The notes: a model not told the origin generated them from the sequence alone. DNA of 64,000 nucleotides from Mactromeris polynyma (GCA_032209605.1 JASFXZ010000026.1:7130001-7194000), one strand, 5' to 3'; shown: positions 24,801-37,500, counted from the first letter of the stretch. Made by a program: numbers and translations.

Positions 24801-27800
24801 GTTTGTCTATTCATTGGAGAGTGGCAATACTGGTAATAAGTTTGTCTATTCATTGGAGAGTGGCAATACTGGTAATAAGTTTGTCTATTCATTGGAGAGT
24901 GGCAATACTGGTAATAAGTTTGGCTATTCATTGTAGAGTGGCAATACTGGTAATAAGTTTGTCTGTTCATTGTAGAGTGGCAATACTGGTAAGAAGTTTG
25001 TCTATTCATTGGAGAGTGGCAATACTGGTAATAAGTTTGTCTATTCATTGTAGAGTGACAATACTGGTAATAAGTTTGTCTATTCATATTATACTTTATT
25101 AGTAAAATAATTCTTGGTAAAAGAACCTTTGAAAGAAATATTATCTTTTCATGTCATTTGAAAGTGAAAGGCAATCTAGTTTCTCTAATTATTTTCAAAG
25201 GCTGCCCTCTGAAGTTTTTATCCACTTGTTGTATTTAATATCACCAAAATTTTCTTCAGAAAAGTTTCTAGAGGTGTACCGAAAACAAAGAGAGCAGAGG
25301 CTTGACAAAGAGAGAGAGAAAATGCGTCTGTTACAGATGGATCCATTTAGTTCAGAAGCACAGAAACTCATTGCTGAAGAAATCAGGTATAGCATGCAAT
25401 AATTTTCAACTACAGTAAAACCTCACTTAAAGACCACCTCTTTAAGAAGAACACCATTTTCAAGTCCGTTTTTTACTTTTTTGCTCTATATTTAACCTCA
25501 ATTTTAAGACCATCTCAATAAGTAGACCAGTTTTCAAGGGTCCCAAGGATGGTCTTATTATTGAGGTTTTACTGTATTTGACTCTCAAAGTCACTGGAAA
25601 AACATTTAGTTTTATCAGTTTATTTTTTACTTGACTAAGATTGTGAAGTACTGTAGCAAGGTTATGAACTTGTATTATGTGTTATTCACCAGCTACATAT
25701 TAATAAATCATGATGTTGTCCTTTAAATAGACAAGGGCTTCATTATAATGTGAACATCATTTTTCATGAGTTAGACCAATAATAAATTGTTTATTCTGTT
25801 TTAAAAAATATATTTTTTATTCTCATTATATTTCATTTTAAGTTATTTGAGTATCATCTTTGATTGTTATGGAATATTTACAGGTTGAAGAATGTTGAGA
25901 GCAACATGGAATCAGCTATAGAGTTTGTTCCTGAAAGTTTTGGTCAAGTGATTATGTTATATGTCGATTGTGAAGTCAATGGACACCATGTCAAAGCATT
26001 TGTTGACTCAGGTAAGATTTCTTTTCTGTTTTGAGTATAGAATGTCTTTTAATTTGCCTCTATTTCATTTAATGTTGGAAATATTCATTTATGGCAGTTA
26101 ATATTTTAATACTGTATAAGTGGATAACATCGCATGTCGAAAAGTTTGTGAATCGCCGAAATCAGTTTGTTTAGAATATCTACGCATCGTAAAATTATCA
26201 ATTTCTTAATTTTATTTAATTCTCTAAAAGCAAAGGTATAACTCCCAGGTATTATAGGCCACATAGTGCTTTAAATGTGACACCATGGGGACCAGACTCC
26301 CAAGTATCGGCAACAGGGGGCGTAGGAAAATGTACTTGGGTGGAGTGGACATTTTTGCTGTGGAAAAAGTTTGCAAATTTTGTGCATTCATGAAATTCGC
26401 AAACTTTACCATCTTGCCAACTTTACCACTTATACAAGTTCATGCTAAATGTATTATGAAAAGTCATTACTGTTGTTGCTTTTTTAAGTTATCCATGATT
26501 ATTGTCAAATTGGTGTCAATCATATGGCTGACAATGGCATATTAGTTATAAAATACATCTATTGTCTGTAATGACATGAGAGCTGGCTGCCTTATAAATG
26601 AATTCTATGGTTTATTGCAGGTGCTCAAATGACTATTATGAGTCAAGCATGTGCAGAAAGATGTAATATAATGAGACTTGTAGATACAAGGTGGGCTGGA
26701 ATTGCTAAAGGTGTCGGAACTCAGAATATAATTGGACGTGTACATCTAGGTATGTTCCTCATTGTAATCATTGATTTACTTCAGTATTTCTTTTCAGCTT
26801 TTGTAGTATTTCTGAAAGCTTATTACAGGTACAGCATAGCCTGTAGCCTCTATATTAACATTTTTTGTTCTATCACTCGGTTGAAGTAATCACACTCTTG
26901 GTCACACAGTTACAAATTCTTTCATTTATTTATTTCGGACCCGAAGAATAGGAGTAAGCAAGGTCCTTGTGTATATGTATACACAATTACCAGATGATAA
27001 ATATTAAACAGAAAAGTTAAAAATTGTATGACGAATATTTGATGACATTTTGTGAAAGACATAAATGTTTTCTGTTGGTTGTTAAAAAATTGGTGAAATG
27101 AAGTTATTATTTGCTTTATATTCAATACAAACATACACAAATGTTATGCTTGTCCTGTTCAATAATGTCATGTCCCCGGCTTCTGGTATGTCGTTTATAT
27201 GTCATAGTCTGTTACTATTCTGTTTTCAGGCCAGATACAAATAGGCAAAGACTTTCTCCAATCATCATTTTCTATATTGGAGAATCAACCAATGGATATG
27301 CTGCTAGGACTTGACATGTTAAAACGACATCAAGTGAGTGATTGCATATAATTGACTGCAGTTTGTCAGTGGAAGTGCTCTTAGTTTAGGTTTGGTTCAC
27401 TATGTACTTCATGTGCATCCTTGGTACCCAGGCTATTTATAACATATAGGATACCCTGGGCAAAGTGACTGTCAAAATCTCGTACTAATGATTAATAAAC
27501 ATGGTGAAATCCAGCCGCTTGATTGGCCTTATGACACACACCTCGTGCGATACGGAACTTGCTGAAGAGTTACGGATGAAATCACAGTTCTTAGCGATAG
27601 CTCTTCACAAAGGAGTTTCCTTCTTTTTTGTTATCGTCCATTTCATTGGTCGAGAAATGTTAATGAATATTCATGCATAACGAAGTTTCACTAGCCAATT
27701 TTCCCTGGGTGTCATATATGTAATGAATGGCCTGGATAGCGAGGATGTTCATGTGCCACAGACATGAAAATCATAGATTAGGTATGCATTTTTCCATCCA

Positions 27801-30800
27801 GTTTAAGAATAATGCAGTAAAGGAAAACTGTACTTGTAGTTTTCTGTATGTTAAAAATAGCATGGCTAATTAACTACTAAATATGGCACTCGTCGAAATG
27901 TAGGGGTTTTTCAGCTGTTTTTATAGCAGGTATTTGGCTCTATTCCCAATGACAAAAAGTATATATTTTTTCCCAATTTGAATGTAAAAATCCCCTATAA
28001 ATATGAAGAAAATGTTTTGGTTCCATTAGTTAGAGGCTTTACTCCCAGTTTATATAGCAATATAACTACATCCTTTAATTTTATTCCTAAACCCTTTTTA
28101 CCCAATTTCTAAGATTAACGCACAAATAATCCCAGTTTGAAGGGTATGGGTCATCTTCCCAAAGTAGCCAAAATAAACTCTGAAGTGGCATAATTTTTAC
28201 TGTGATGACATTTTAATTGCAACATCATAATATTGCTGTGTTATATTGTATTGCTAAAAATCATGGCAATGAAATGAATGTCTGGTTGAAAGTTGAGTTT
28301 ATATATGTCTGGTTGAAAGTTGAGTTTATATATGTCTGGTTGAAAGTTGAGTTTATATATGTCTGGTTGAAAGTTGAGTTTATATATGTCTGGTTGAAAG
28401 TTGAGTTTATATATGTCTGGTTGAAAGTTGAGTTTATATATATCTGGTTGAAAGTTGAGTTTATATATGTCTGGTTGAAAGTTGAGTTTATATATGTCTG
28501 GTTGAAAGTTGAGTTTATATATGTCTGGTTGAAAGTTGAGTTTATATATGTCTGGTTGAAAGTTGAGTTTATATTTCAGTGTGTTATAGACTTACAGAAG
28601 AACGAGCTGATCATCGGAACAACAGGGACCAGAACAACATTTTTACCAGAAAATCAGCTCCCTTCTCATGCTCGTATTAATGCATCATCTCAGGAACCTA
28701 TTGATGATTCAGAAGATCATCAGCTTGCTAAGGCATTACAAAAGTCAGCAGATGAGGCGGCTGGTATGTGGTAGATTTTTGTATTGTAAATATGAGTGTT
28801 AGTATAGTGTCTTATTACGAAGTTGGCCTATTGTGTCTGACTGCCTGACTTGCTTAGTAAAAATTAAACTTTCGGTCTGGTAAAGAAATTAGAAATCTTA
28901 TTATAATAGAAGACAGAAATATTTTTCTGTCTGACTAAGGTTTGCTCTGTTTGGCAAACTCTGTTATTATGACTGGAATTTCTGTAACATTGTTACATGT
29001 ATTATGTCTGGAATTTCTGTAAAATGTCCATTTTTGCCAGTATTTAGCCTGTCTGAAGCATAATGCATGAATACATTTTGCTACATTAATTGATACAGGG
29101 CATGTATTTGCAGTGCGGGAATTATTACACTTAAACTTTGTTATACGCAGTTTTGTATATTTGAGTATTGTTAGTATAGTTTTATTTATTATCTTATTTT
29201 GTAATTTAAAAAGATTTGAAAAACATCTTAACCCACATACTGAGCTAGATCTCACTGAATAATTGGTATATTACTCAGTTGCTTGTTTAACTGTATGTAC
29301 TTAATTTATCAGGTACATGTATATGAATATGGGCATCAGCTTTTATACAGTACGTGTATTTTGGACTTATGATGAGTCTGTATCTAACATGCTTTGCTTG
29401 TAATTGCTGGATCTAATGTACATTGCTTGAAAGCTTGAATGATAAAGCTGCTGTTGAAAAGATGATGGCACAGCAAAACACATCTACTCTTCTTATTCAT
29501 CTGCATATAATCCTGTTTTGTCCTCATACCTGCAATTTGTGTTATTGCAAAGAAATTGAAAGTGCATGCAAAAGTATTTATACTCTTTCATCAATCTCAT
29601 TGAAATCAGCCCCTAACTTTAGCTCCATTACTTTCCGCTGTTAGGATCTGACTACACTCCGTAAGAGGTCACGTTCATATAACCTCTCTAAAAAAAGATA
29701 TGCGTAACCAGGTGCTCGTTTGTGGTCCAATGAAATTTCTCCTTACAAACCGTGTTTGTCGTCTTTCTCAAAATGGCTTTATCGTTTATTTTGGAGTTTC
29801 TGTTTATACTGTTTATTAACATCCTTCTTGCCGCTTCCGGTTATAAAAATTTCCAAAAACAAAACACCACACAAACAACACCTATCAACCAAAGAATGTT
29901 GCCATGTAGGAGTTGCGGTTGTGCCCAAGGGAGCAGCCATATTGAAATTTAAGAAAATACATAATCAGAACGTCTTGTTGATCTACGCTCAAATAGAACT
30001 TACAGAGCTCGCCGAAGATTAACGAATATTCATAACTCTATACCAAAGCATTTTGCAGCAGACGATTTGATTGGCTACTCGAAGGTCACAAGAACATGAC
30101 CTGTATTGTGCAGTCATCAGATCCAGTTAGCGTATAGTATAAACTGTATAGGAGCTTGCGACTGGGGCTGATTTGAATGAGATTGACTCTTTCATGCACT
30201 TATATTTCTTCATAGGTTTTTACAACCTATATTTATGCATGTGGGTTTGACACATTTTTAACCCATAGTGAATTGTTTCCATAAGAAATAGACGTCACAT
30301 TACTTTGCTGGGAGCTTGAAGTTTTGTAACTATTGACTCTTAATCTGGGACTTCAGTGGGGTTCCAAATGATTTTTAAGGAGATTTGAATTATATTTTCA
30401 GCAATGAGCAAGAAGTAATTGGTTGTTGATGTTTTGTTTGTGTGTGTTTTTTATAGGTATTTATGTTTATGTTCTCAGTTTATGTTTTCCCTAGGAAAGG
30501 ATTTAACCATTTACTCCAATTTTGTTCAAAATTCAATTTTCAGGACTGAAATCACCAAAAGCAAATTTTAATTCCTGGATTACATTTTTAATTGATTTTT
30601 CATGATATGTGTAGTAACACAATTCAGGATTATTTTTTGTCACTTGAAAAGGTATCTTGTGTGACATGGTTTTTTAGTGTTATTTGTGAAATTTTGGAAA
30701 ATAACATGTTTGGAGTAAGAGGTTAAGGCTAACGGTAACTTTATAACAGCACCTTGTTATTTGATAGTGGTTTTGTTTTACAAATTTGTTGGAAATTGAC

Positions 30801-33800
30801 CTTCTCCAGGTGGTTTTAGATTATCATTTATAAAATTTGCCAGTCAGGTAAAACCCTTAAAATTTTGTTTGTTATTACAGGAAGTTTATGCCTAATTTAT
30901 TTTCTGCTGTCATGGTTGACTCTCAGTGCAGTGCGCATTCATCCATATTTAGACGTAACAGTTGCCTATAGCAACAAAATGGCTGCAACCATTTGAAAAA
31001 TTGAAGATTGGGGGAATTTTGAGTGTTAGAAGCATGTTTGTGGTGCATCACTGGGATGAACACCTGTTACGATCTTTTAAATCTTCTTTTTCTATTCCTA
31101 TAAACTCACATTGATAAATCGCTATATATTGTCAATATATTTGACTCAATATATGGATACAAACTTAGCCATCAATGACACCCTTAGTTTTAACTTATAT
31201 AAGGTGCATCACCATTAACAATTATAACATTCATTATGCAGATGCCTTAGATTAACACCCTTAACAATTATAACATTCATTATGCAGATGCCTTAGATTA
31301 ACACCCTTAACAATTATAACATTCATTATGCAGATGCCTTAGATTAACACCTTTAACAATTATAACATTCATTGTGCAGATGCCTTAGATTAACACCCTT
31401 AACAATTATAACATTCATTGTGCAGATGCCTTAGATTAACACCCTTAACAATTATAACATTCATTATGCAATTTTCAGGAAGTTTCACCGTATATCTTTA
31501 TTAAATGATTTCCTGATGAGTATTTCCTCATTATAAATAAAAGATATCAAGCGTATATCATTCTAGTTAGCTCACGTTTCTGTTTAATCTTTTACATATA
31601 CTGCTATTCACTCTGTATTGGTCTGAAAATGTCTTACCACTTTATCTTTGTGAGCTTTAGCACAATATTTACCATATAATAAGGCCTGCTTTAATGTGGG
31701 AAAAATTGGATATTTGTTCTAATGACTAGTTTACCCTGACTGGGAATAGTAGGATACATTGTATTTGTTCTAATGACTAGTTTACTCTGACTGGGAAAAG
31801 TAGGATATATTGTATTTGTTCTAATGACTAGTTTACTCTGACTGGGAAAAGTAGGATATATTGTATTTGTTCTAATGACTAGTTTACCCTGACTGGGAAA
31901 AGTAGGATATATTGTATTTGTTCTAATGACTAGTTTACCCTGACTGGGAAAAGTAGGATATATTGTATTTGTTCTAATGACTAGTTTACCCTGACTGGGA
32001 AAAGTAGGATATATTGTATTTGTTCTAATGACTAGTTTACCCTGACTGAGAAAAGTAGGATATATTGTATTTGTTCTAATGACTAGTTTACTCTGACTGG
32101 GAAAAGTAGGATCTATTGTATTTGTTCTAATGACTAGTTTACTCTGACTGGGAAAAGTAGGATATATTGTATTTGTTCTAATGACTAGTTTACTCTGACT
32201 GGGAAAAGTAGGATATATTGTATTTGTTCTAATGACTAGTTTACCCTGACTGGGAAAAGTAGGATATATTGTATTTGTTCTAATGACTAGTTTACCCTGA
32301 CTGGGAATAGTAGGATATATTGTATTTGTTCTAATGACTAGTTTACTCTGACTGGGAATAGTAGGATATATTGTATTTGTTCTAATGACTAGTTTACTCT
32401 GACTGGGAATAGTAGGATATAGTGTATTTGTTCTAATGATTAGTTAACTCTGACTGGGAAAATCTGATATTGATTCAAATGATTAGTTTAGTCTTACTGG
32501 GAAAAGTAGGATATATTGTATTTGTTCTAATGACTAGTTTACCCTGACTGGGAATAGTAGGATATATTGTATTTGATCTAATGACTAGTTTACTCTGACT
32601 GGGAATAGTAGGATATATTGTATTTGATCTAATGACTAGTTTACTCTGACTGGGAATAGTAGGATATATTGTATTTGTTCTAATGACTAGTTTACTCTGA
32701 CTGGGAATAGTAGGATATATTGTATTTGATCTAATGACTAGTTTACTCTGACTGGGAATAGTAGGATATATTGTATTTGTTCTAATGACTAGTTTACTCT
32801 GACTGGGAATAGTAGGATATAGTGTATTTGTTCTAATGATTAGTTAACTCTGACTGGGAAAATCTGATATTGATTCAAATGATTAGTTTAGTCTTACTGG
32901 GAAAAGTAGGATATATTGTATTTGTTCTAATGACTAGTTTACCCTGACTGGGAATAGTAGGATATATTGTATTTGATCTAATGACTAGTTTACTCTGACT
33001 GGGAATAGTAGGATATATTGTATTTGATCTAATGACTAGTTTACTCTGACTGGGAATAGTAGGATATATTGTATTTGTTCTAATGACTAGTTTACTCTGA
33101 CTGGGAATAGTAGGATATATTGTATTTGTTCTAATGACTAGTTTACTCTGACTGGGAATAGTAGGATATATTGTATTTGTTCTAATGACTAGTTTACTCT
33201 GACTGGGAAAAGTAGGATATATTGTATTTGATCTAATGACTAGTTTACTCTGACTGGGAAAAGTAGGATATATTGTATTTGTTCTAATGACTAGTTTACT
33301 CTGACTGGGAATAGTAGGATATATTGTATTTGTTCTAATGACTAGTTTACTCTGACTGGGAAAAGTAGGATATATTGTATTTGATCTAATGACTAGTTTA
33401 CTCTGACTGGGAAAAGTAGGATATATTGTATTTGATCTAATGACTAGTTTACTCTGACTGGGAAAAGTAGGATATATTGTATTTGATCTAATGACTAGTT
33501 TACTCTGACTGGGAAAAGTAGGATATATTGTATTTGTTCTAATGACTAGTTTACTCTGACTGGGAATAGTAGGATATATTGTATTTGTTCTAATGACTAG
33601 TTTACTCTGACTGGGAAAAGTAGGATATATTGTATTTGATCTAATGACTAGTTTACTCTGACTGGGAAAAGTAGGATATATTGTATTTGATCTAATGACT
33701 AGTTTACTCTGACTGGGAAAATAGGAAATTTGTTCTAATGATATGTTTACTTAATGAGAGAAAATAGGATAGTGGTTTTATTAATATTTTGAAAGGTTAT

Positions 33801-34758
33801 GGACTAGCACCAGTAACCCTTTTTAAGCTATATGGTCCCTGGAAAGATGACTACTATTTTAATTACTTTCGTCTTATTTGTTTACAAATGTTGATGACCC
33901 TTTCAAAGCCAAACTATTCCATTCATTGGTATTTCTTCCATGAATGGTATTTTAAGTACATAGATTCATATTTGATTTCATTGCTCATTCAACTTTGAGT
34001 TCAGAAATACAAGTTTGTTCACTTTAATGAGGAAGATGTTTTCTGATGATATGTTGCTTATTGTAGGGGAATATAGAAAGTTTGTTTTAACATTATGTTA
34101 ACTCTTGTGTGGAACTTTTTGCTCTAACAAGATATGATGTACTGTTTTCTTTGATAAGCTTCCGCCATTTTTTTCAATTTAGGGGAAGTATGGCGGGTCC
34201 TTTTGATAGGGGAAATTTGCATCATGAATCACCAAATTTGGGTATTTTTATATGTACGGCTAAAATCTTAAATAATTTTACTGAAGGGGAATTTTCTTTT
34301 AAGTAAGGGAAATACATATACTTTTCTATTTGGGAAATGGGACCCAATATCGGCCCCAAATTTGCTATTTAAAGAGGCTGGGGGAATTGGAATTTGTGTG
34401 TCAGTCAGTAATGATAAATTTCTTCAACACAGGATATATTACATTCTTTAATTTTGAACCAATGTTTATTTCAGGCGTGTCAAACATAAGCACAGGAAAT
34501 GATTCAAACCCTCCTGAAAGTTCAGTTCCATCAAATAGTCCATCACCAAATAGTCAACCACACCAACATCCTACTGGAGCCTCTTCACCTCAGGGCGCTT
34601 CTTCCTCATCTGCGCAAAATTCGTTTCCCGAGCCTGTGATTCAAAGATTAATTTCTCAAGGATATCAACGTCAGGATGTTATTGAAGCCTTGACAAACTC
34701 AGGCGGTGACCCAGAAAAAGCTTCAGTGGCATTGTTTGCAAAATTTATTAAATTTTGA
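21861..34758 (+). CDS. DDI2: DNA damage-inducible 1 homologue (DDI1/DDI2), 8 exons, 469 aa
   Basis: Exons 21861-22134, 24029-24208, 25260-25386, 25884-26011, 26621-26749, 27230-27333, 28580-28763 and 34475-34758 (TGA) splice in consistent phase. Residues 1-76 are a ubiquitin-like domain. A helical segment follows ([19 protein letters not shown], then an acidic/basic helix through LIAEEIR). The retroviral-type aspartic protease fold covers about 205-330, with catalytic D235 in [14 protein letters not shown] and the conserved flap-side [10 protein letters not shown] and [16 protein letters not shown]-like helix ([14 protein letters not shown], about 360-373) and a C-terminal UBA domain (426-468) follow a Ser/Pro/Asn-rich linker. 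Family role: a proteasome shuttle and protease acting on heavily ubiquitinated proteins, including NRF1/SKN-1 activation. Human DDI2 lacks the UBA; this gene keeps it, as yeast Ddi1 does. Four minisatellites sit in its introns. DDI1 is a retrocopy in mammals, so either symbol may be used. Confidence 0.96.
22196..22330 (+). mobile_element. tRNA-derived SINE copy in DDI intron 1
   Basis: Has a B-box-like GGGTTCTATCC and a tail with TTTTCCTCC and GATTTACTACAA that recurs at 22790-22995. Degenerate. Confidence 0.55.
22352..22574. mobile_element. GCGTTCAGTTACGGC MITE in DDI intron 1
   Basis: Ends GCGTTCAGTTACGGC and GCCGTAACTGAACGC are perfect 15-bp inverted repeats. The interior contains TTTGCAATTTGGTTCCC, shared with the 2.8- and 15.1-kb copies, plus about 100 bp unique to this copy. 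Confidence 0.8.
22790..22995 (+). mobile_element. tRNA-derived SINE copy in DDI intron 1
   Basis: B-box-like GCGTTCAATCCC, then GGCTTTTCCTCTGTGGATTA and ACTACAACCCC, matching the 22.2-kb copy. Confidence 0.55.
23795..23870 (+). mobile_element. tRNA-like SINE head in DDI intron 1
   Basis: A-box-like TAGTGGTCAAAGGGTAGA and B-box-like GAGTTCTAGCCC lie at tRNA spacing. No full cloverleaf. Confidence 0.5.
24189..25087. repeat. 39-bp minisatellite derived from the DDI exon 2 splice donor
   Basis: About 23 units of 39 bp; the first begins inside exon 2 (24189-24208). Each unit contains CAATACTG followed by GTAATAAGT, the exon end and intron start. Most units are near identical; a few carry T-to-C, G-to-A or GTAAGAAG changes. 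Confidence 0.97.
25413..25574. mobile_element. Tc1/mariner-type MITE, CAGTAAAACCTC family
   Basis: Ends CAGTAAAACCTC and GAGGTTTTACTG, flanked by TA on both sides. Its 162 bp lie 26 bp after the DDI exon 3 donor. Confidence 0.88.
26916..27010 (-). mobile_element. Possible LINE 3' tail in DDI intron 5
   Basis: Minus strand reads TTCGGGTCCGAAATAAATAA at its end, a pattern common at LINE 3' ends. No protein remains. Confidence 0.4.
27902..28200 (+). repeat. Dispersed repeat, copy 2 of 2, in DDI intron 6
   Basis: Same family as 438-715. It ends about 75 bp before the 27-bp minisatellite. Confidence 0.75.
28276..28579. repeat. 27-bp minisatellite ending at the DDI exon 7 acceptor
   Basis: Eleven units share GGTTGAAAGTTGAGTTTA. 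The last unit changes TATATAT to TATATTTCAG and so provides the acceptor of exon 7 at 28580. The frame through the array is open and in phase with exon 7. Confidence 0.95.
31216..31472. repeat. 46-bp minisatellite in DDI intron 7
   Basis: Six copies of a unit with ACAATTATAACATTCATT spaced 46 bp apart, differing at one or two positions. Confidence 0.93.
31700..33730. repeat. 51-bp minisatellite in DDI intron 7, about 40 units
   Basis: Units contain CTAATGACTAGTTTACTC and GGGAAAAGTAGGATATAT. A variant pair of units (with GATTAGTTAACTC and GATTCAAATG) appears twice, about 400 bp apart at 32421 and 32821, showing a larger block duplication. Confidence 0.95.
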
Positions 34759-37049
34759 TGAAATGTGTATCAATGTTCTTGTATGCTTTTTTCTCAATAC
34801 TTGCTCTAATGTTAACCATTCCTGTACTGAGTACTCATGCTAAATGCTACATTTATTGAAGGGTCTCATTTTAAACACTTATTTCTCATAGTAGATTTTT
34901 TGTTAGTGTTTGAATGTCAGTGCTGTTTGAAAAGTATAACAATATTCTAAATCTTGTTAGCTTAATTCTGGAAAAAAGCTATAATTTTGTCATTTGCCTA
35001 AGCATAATTTAGACCTTAATAAACTAATTTGTGGTGAACTGTGATAAATGTTAAAGACAGTATGCTTGAAGGAAGTGTCAGTAACTTGAAGACTTTTCTT
35101 GAAAGAAGTATATTTGTTTGTGCTGAATCACAGTTTGCTTATGATAGATTAGGAGGTAAAGTCTTATTACATTGTAGGTAGCTTAAAATCTGCTTGTAGG
35201 GACTCATCATCACCATGTCATACTGTGCAAGCAATAACAGTGTTTCACAGCAAGTCAGTTTTGTTTTACATTGTCATCTGAGGCACTGTCGTTCCCTGTA
35301 GCAACTTACTCCCTCTCTTTTGGTAACCAGTATTACTGATGAGGTCTTAAAATATTAATCTTGACATAATTATATACATGTGTTGATAATCGTTTTTTTC
35401 TGAATTTTGAACTAAAGTTCAAGAATTGTTCCGTGCTTGTTAGTAAGACTTTTAGTATTACATTAATTATTCAGGATAATGTCAATTATGTAGAATTTGC
35501 TTAAAATGGTCTCTTTTAAGTTACCTTACTTGGTATTGAAATGATGTGTTTCATGCATCTTCAATGCAAAAGAGCATAAAACTGGGTTCTTACTGTTCAA
35601 ATTCTGCAGTATAGTAAAACGTCGATAGTAAGACCATCCTTGTGACCCTTGAAACTGGTCTTGTTATTGTGGTGGTCTTAATATTGAGGTTAGATATAGA
35701 GCAAAATGGTGGAAATGGATTGGAAAAAGTGTTCTTAATTTTGAGGTGGTCTTTAAGTGAGGTTTTATTGTATTCTGTCACATGGAATCACTTTTAAATC
35801 ATTAAAATTCTCGGTGATGGTTATTTTTTGCAGACTCGTTAGATAATTAGATAAATATATTTATTTTTTCAAGCATCTTATTTCAATGTAAACTAGAAAA
35901 ACAGTAGTTGAGTACACTCGCTAACTGTTGGTTGAGGTGTTAAGTTCAAAACAGCAATGCCGTGTAATACCTATTATGTTTGAATGATTTGTTGATCTAA
36001 GTTTGAAATTGTAGGAAATAACAAACTGTTGGGTATAATTATCATAAAAGTTTGTAGTTCAAAGTTGTACCAAAAACCTAATTTGGTTGTACTGACCTTG
36101 ACTGTTATGCTTCTGAGTAAATGTTACTTTCTTGTACATGTGTATTCAAATATGTTCTATGCTAGTCTTGTTTCATGTAAATTGCTTGACTTCTGTAATT
36201 CCAGGATGCTTTCTCATATCAATTGTGCAATGTCTGTCTTTCTGTATCATGAATAATGCATAGTTCAAGGCCAACTAATGTCTTGATTCTTGTCATGTCA
36301 CTGTAAACAGAGTCTTAGCTAATGCCGTGACCTAATATTAGTGATCAACTTCTGTGTTTTATTGATACAATTGTAATTTTTGAAGAGACCGTAAGTTTAA
36401 CTTACCCTTATCAGACTTCCAGTTTTGTGCTGAAATTTATATAAAATACAAATTTAGTGTTGACATAGTTAATATCTAGCATGTATGAGAAAGTGTTATC
36501 ATGAAGGAAGAGATGCACACTAATGATTACATACAGTGATACCGGAAATATGAATACATGTGGATTAATACTGGTAGTGTATGTGTGATAGCCAAAAAGT
36601 CTCTTAATACAAAATGTCTAAAACATTGGGTAATAATTATTTGGTATGATGTAAAATGACAAAATGTGGCTTGTACGACAATTATAAGACATGTGATCTC
36701 ATATCAAATATATATTGTGCTTTATTAGGTGTAGATAATTTACACAATCATAAAAAAATACATGTAATGTAATTCTTCACAAATACGTTCATAGGAATAT
36801 TTGCGATATTTTTACTTAGAAATTCTCATATTTTTTGCGCTAAACAATGCATAATGAGTTTGATATACTGATATTATGTAACCTGAATATCATTGACAGT
36901 AACTTGAAATAAACTTGCGACAGCCTAGTAGACATCGGGCAAGGTTTGTGTGTATAAGAGAAGGCGTTAGTCCTACTGAGAGAATTGAGAGAAGAAAGAG
37001 CAAGCTGATTTAGAAATATTCCTCATTTGTTTCCACACTGGGTGTTCAT
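34759..37049. other. DDI 3' flank
   Basis: Probable long 3' UTR and intergenic DNA with several AATAAA motifs (for example about 35018 and 36907) and one MITE at 35612. No other gene seen. Confidence 0.5.
35612..35770. mobile_element. CAGTAAAACCTC-family MITE, reversed
   Basis: Ends TAGTAAAACGTC and GAGGTTTTATTG; the interior matches the 25.4-kb copy in reverse (GGTGGTCTTTAAGTGAGG). It lies 850 bp past the DDI stop, perhaps in its 3' UTR. Confidence 0.8.
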
Positions 37050-37500
37050 CAGTGTCACAGACATATAAACCATGGATTCGAAACAGGCTGATACTGGAAG
37101 CGATAAGAAGAAATAATTCACCCACAATCCTTAGTGTGCGCTCGTTGGGTATCGTGAATTTATCAATCAGAGATAGTCGCCAAACTCCGTCTGTTCCTGG
37201 CTCTGTTGATTATGACTTAAATGTCCGTGTAAATACCTATTGATCTGTGTCATTCTTAATTGTCTAAATTGAAATTTAAAAATGTATTAATTAAGACCTC
37301 AGAAATCTTTAAATAGGACGATTACGGCAGATCAAAGTGTCAACTTCTGTCGATTCAGAAACAAGATGGTGGATGTTGTAAAATATTTTCCATGGTTTTG
37401 ATCTCTGAAGAAAATCTCGCCAGTCGCTTGAGTTCAAACAAATTTAAACACATATAGTTGAGACGTTTCCAATCCGTGGTTTATATGTCCGTGTCTACAG
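37050..37500. mobile_element. Element with about 33-bp inverted ends downstream of DDI
   Basis: GACATATAAACCATGGATTC at 37059 is matched in reverse by AATCCGTGGTTTATATGTCC near 37471. A lone end-like palindrome (CGGACATATGGTTTATATGT) also occurs at 3713. No transposase inside. Confidence 0.6.

Noticed and set aside
24189..25087. CRISPR-like regular repeats
   Set aside because: Units are contiguous with no unique spacers, and the genome is eukaryotic.
24128..25102. Long open frames on both strands coding for 13-residue repeats
   Set aside because: They come from a 39-bp minisatellite (a multiple of three without stops), lying mostly in the DDI intron, not from a repeat protein gene.
26629..26889. 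Retroviral protease from an endogenous virus
   Set aside because: The DSGAQ protease motif here is the cellular DDI protease, shown by the flanking UBL, UIM-like and UBA exons.
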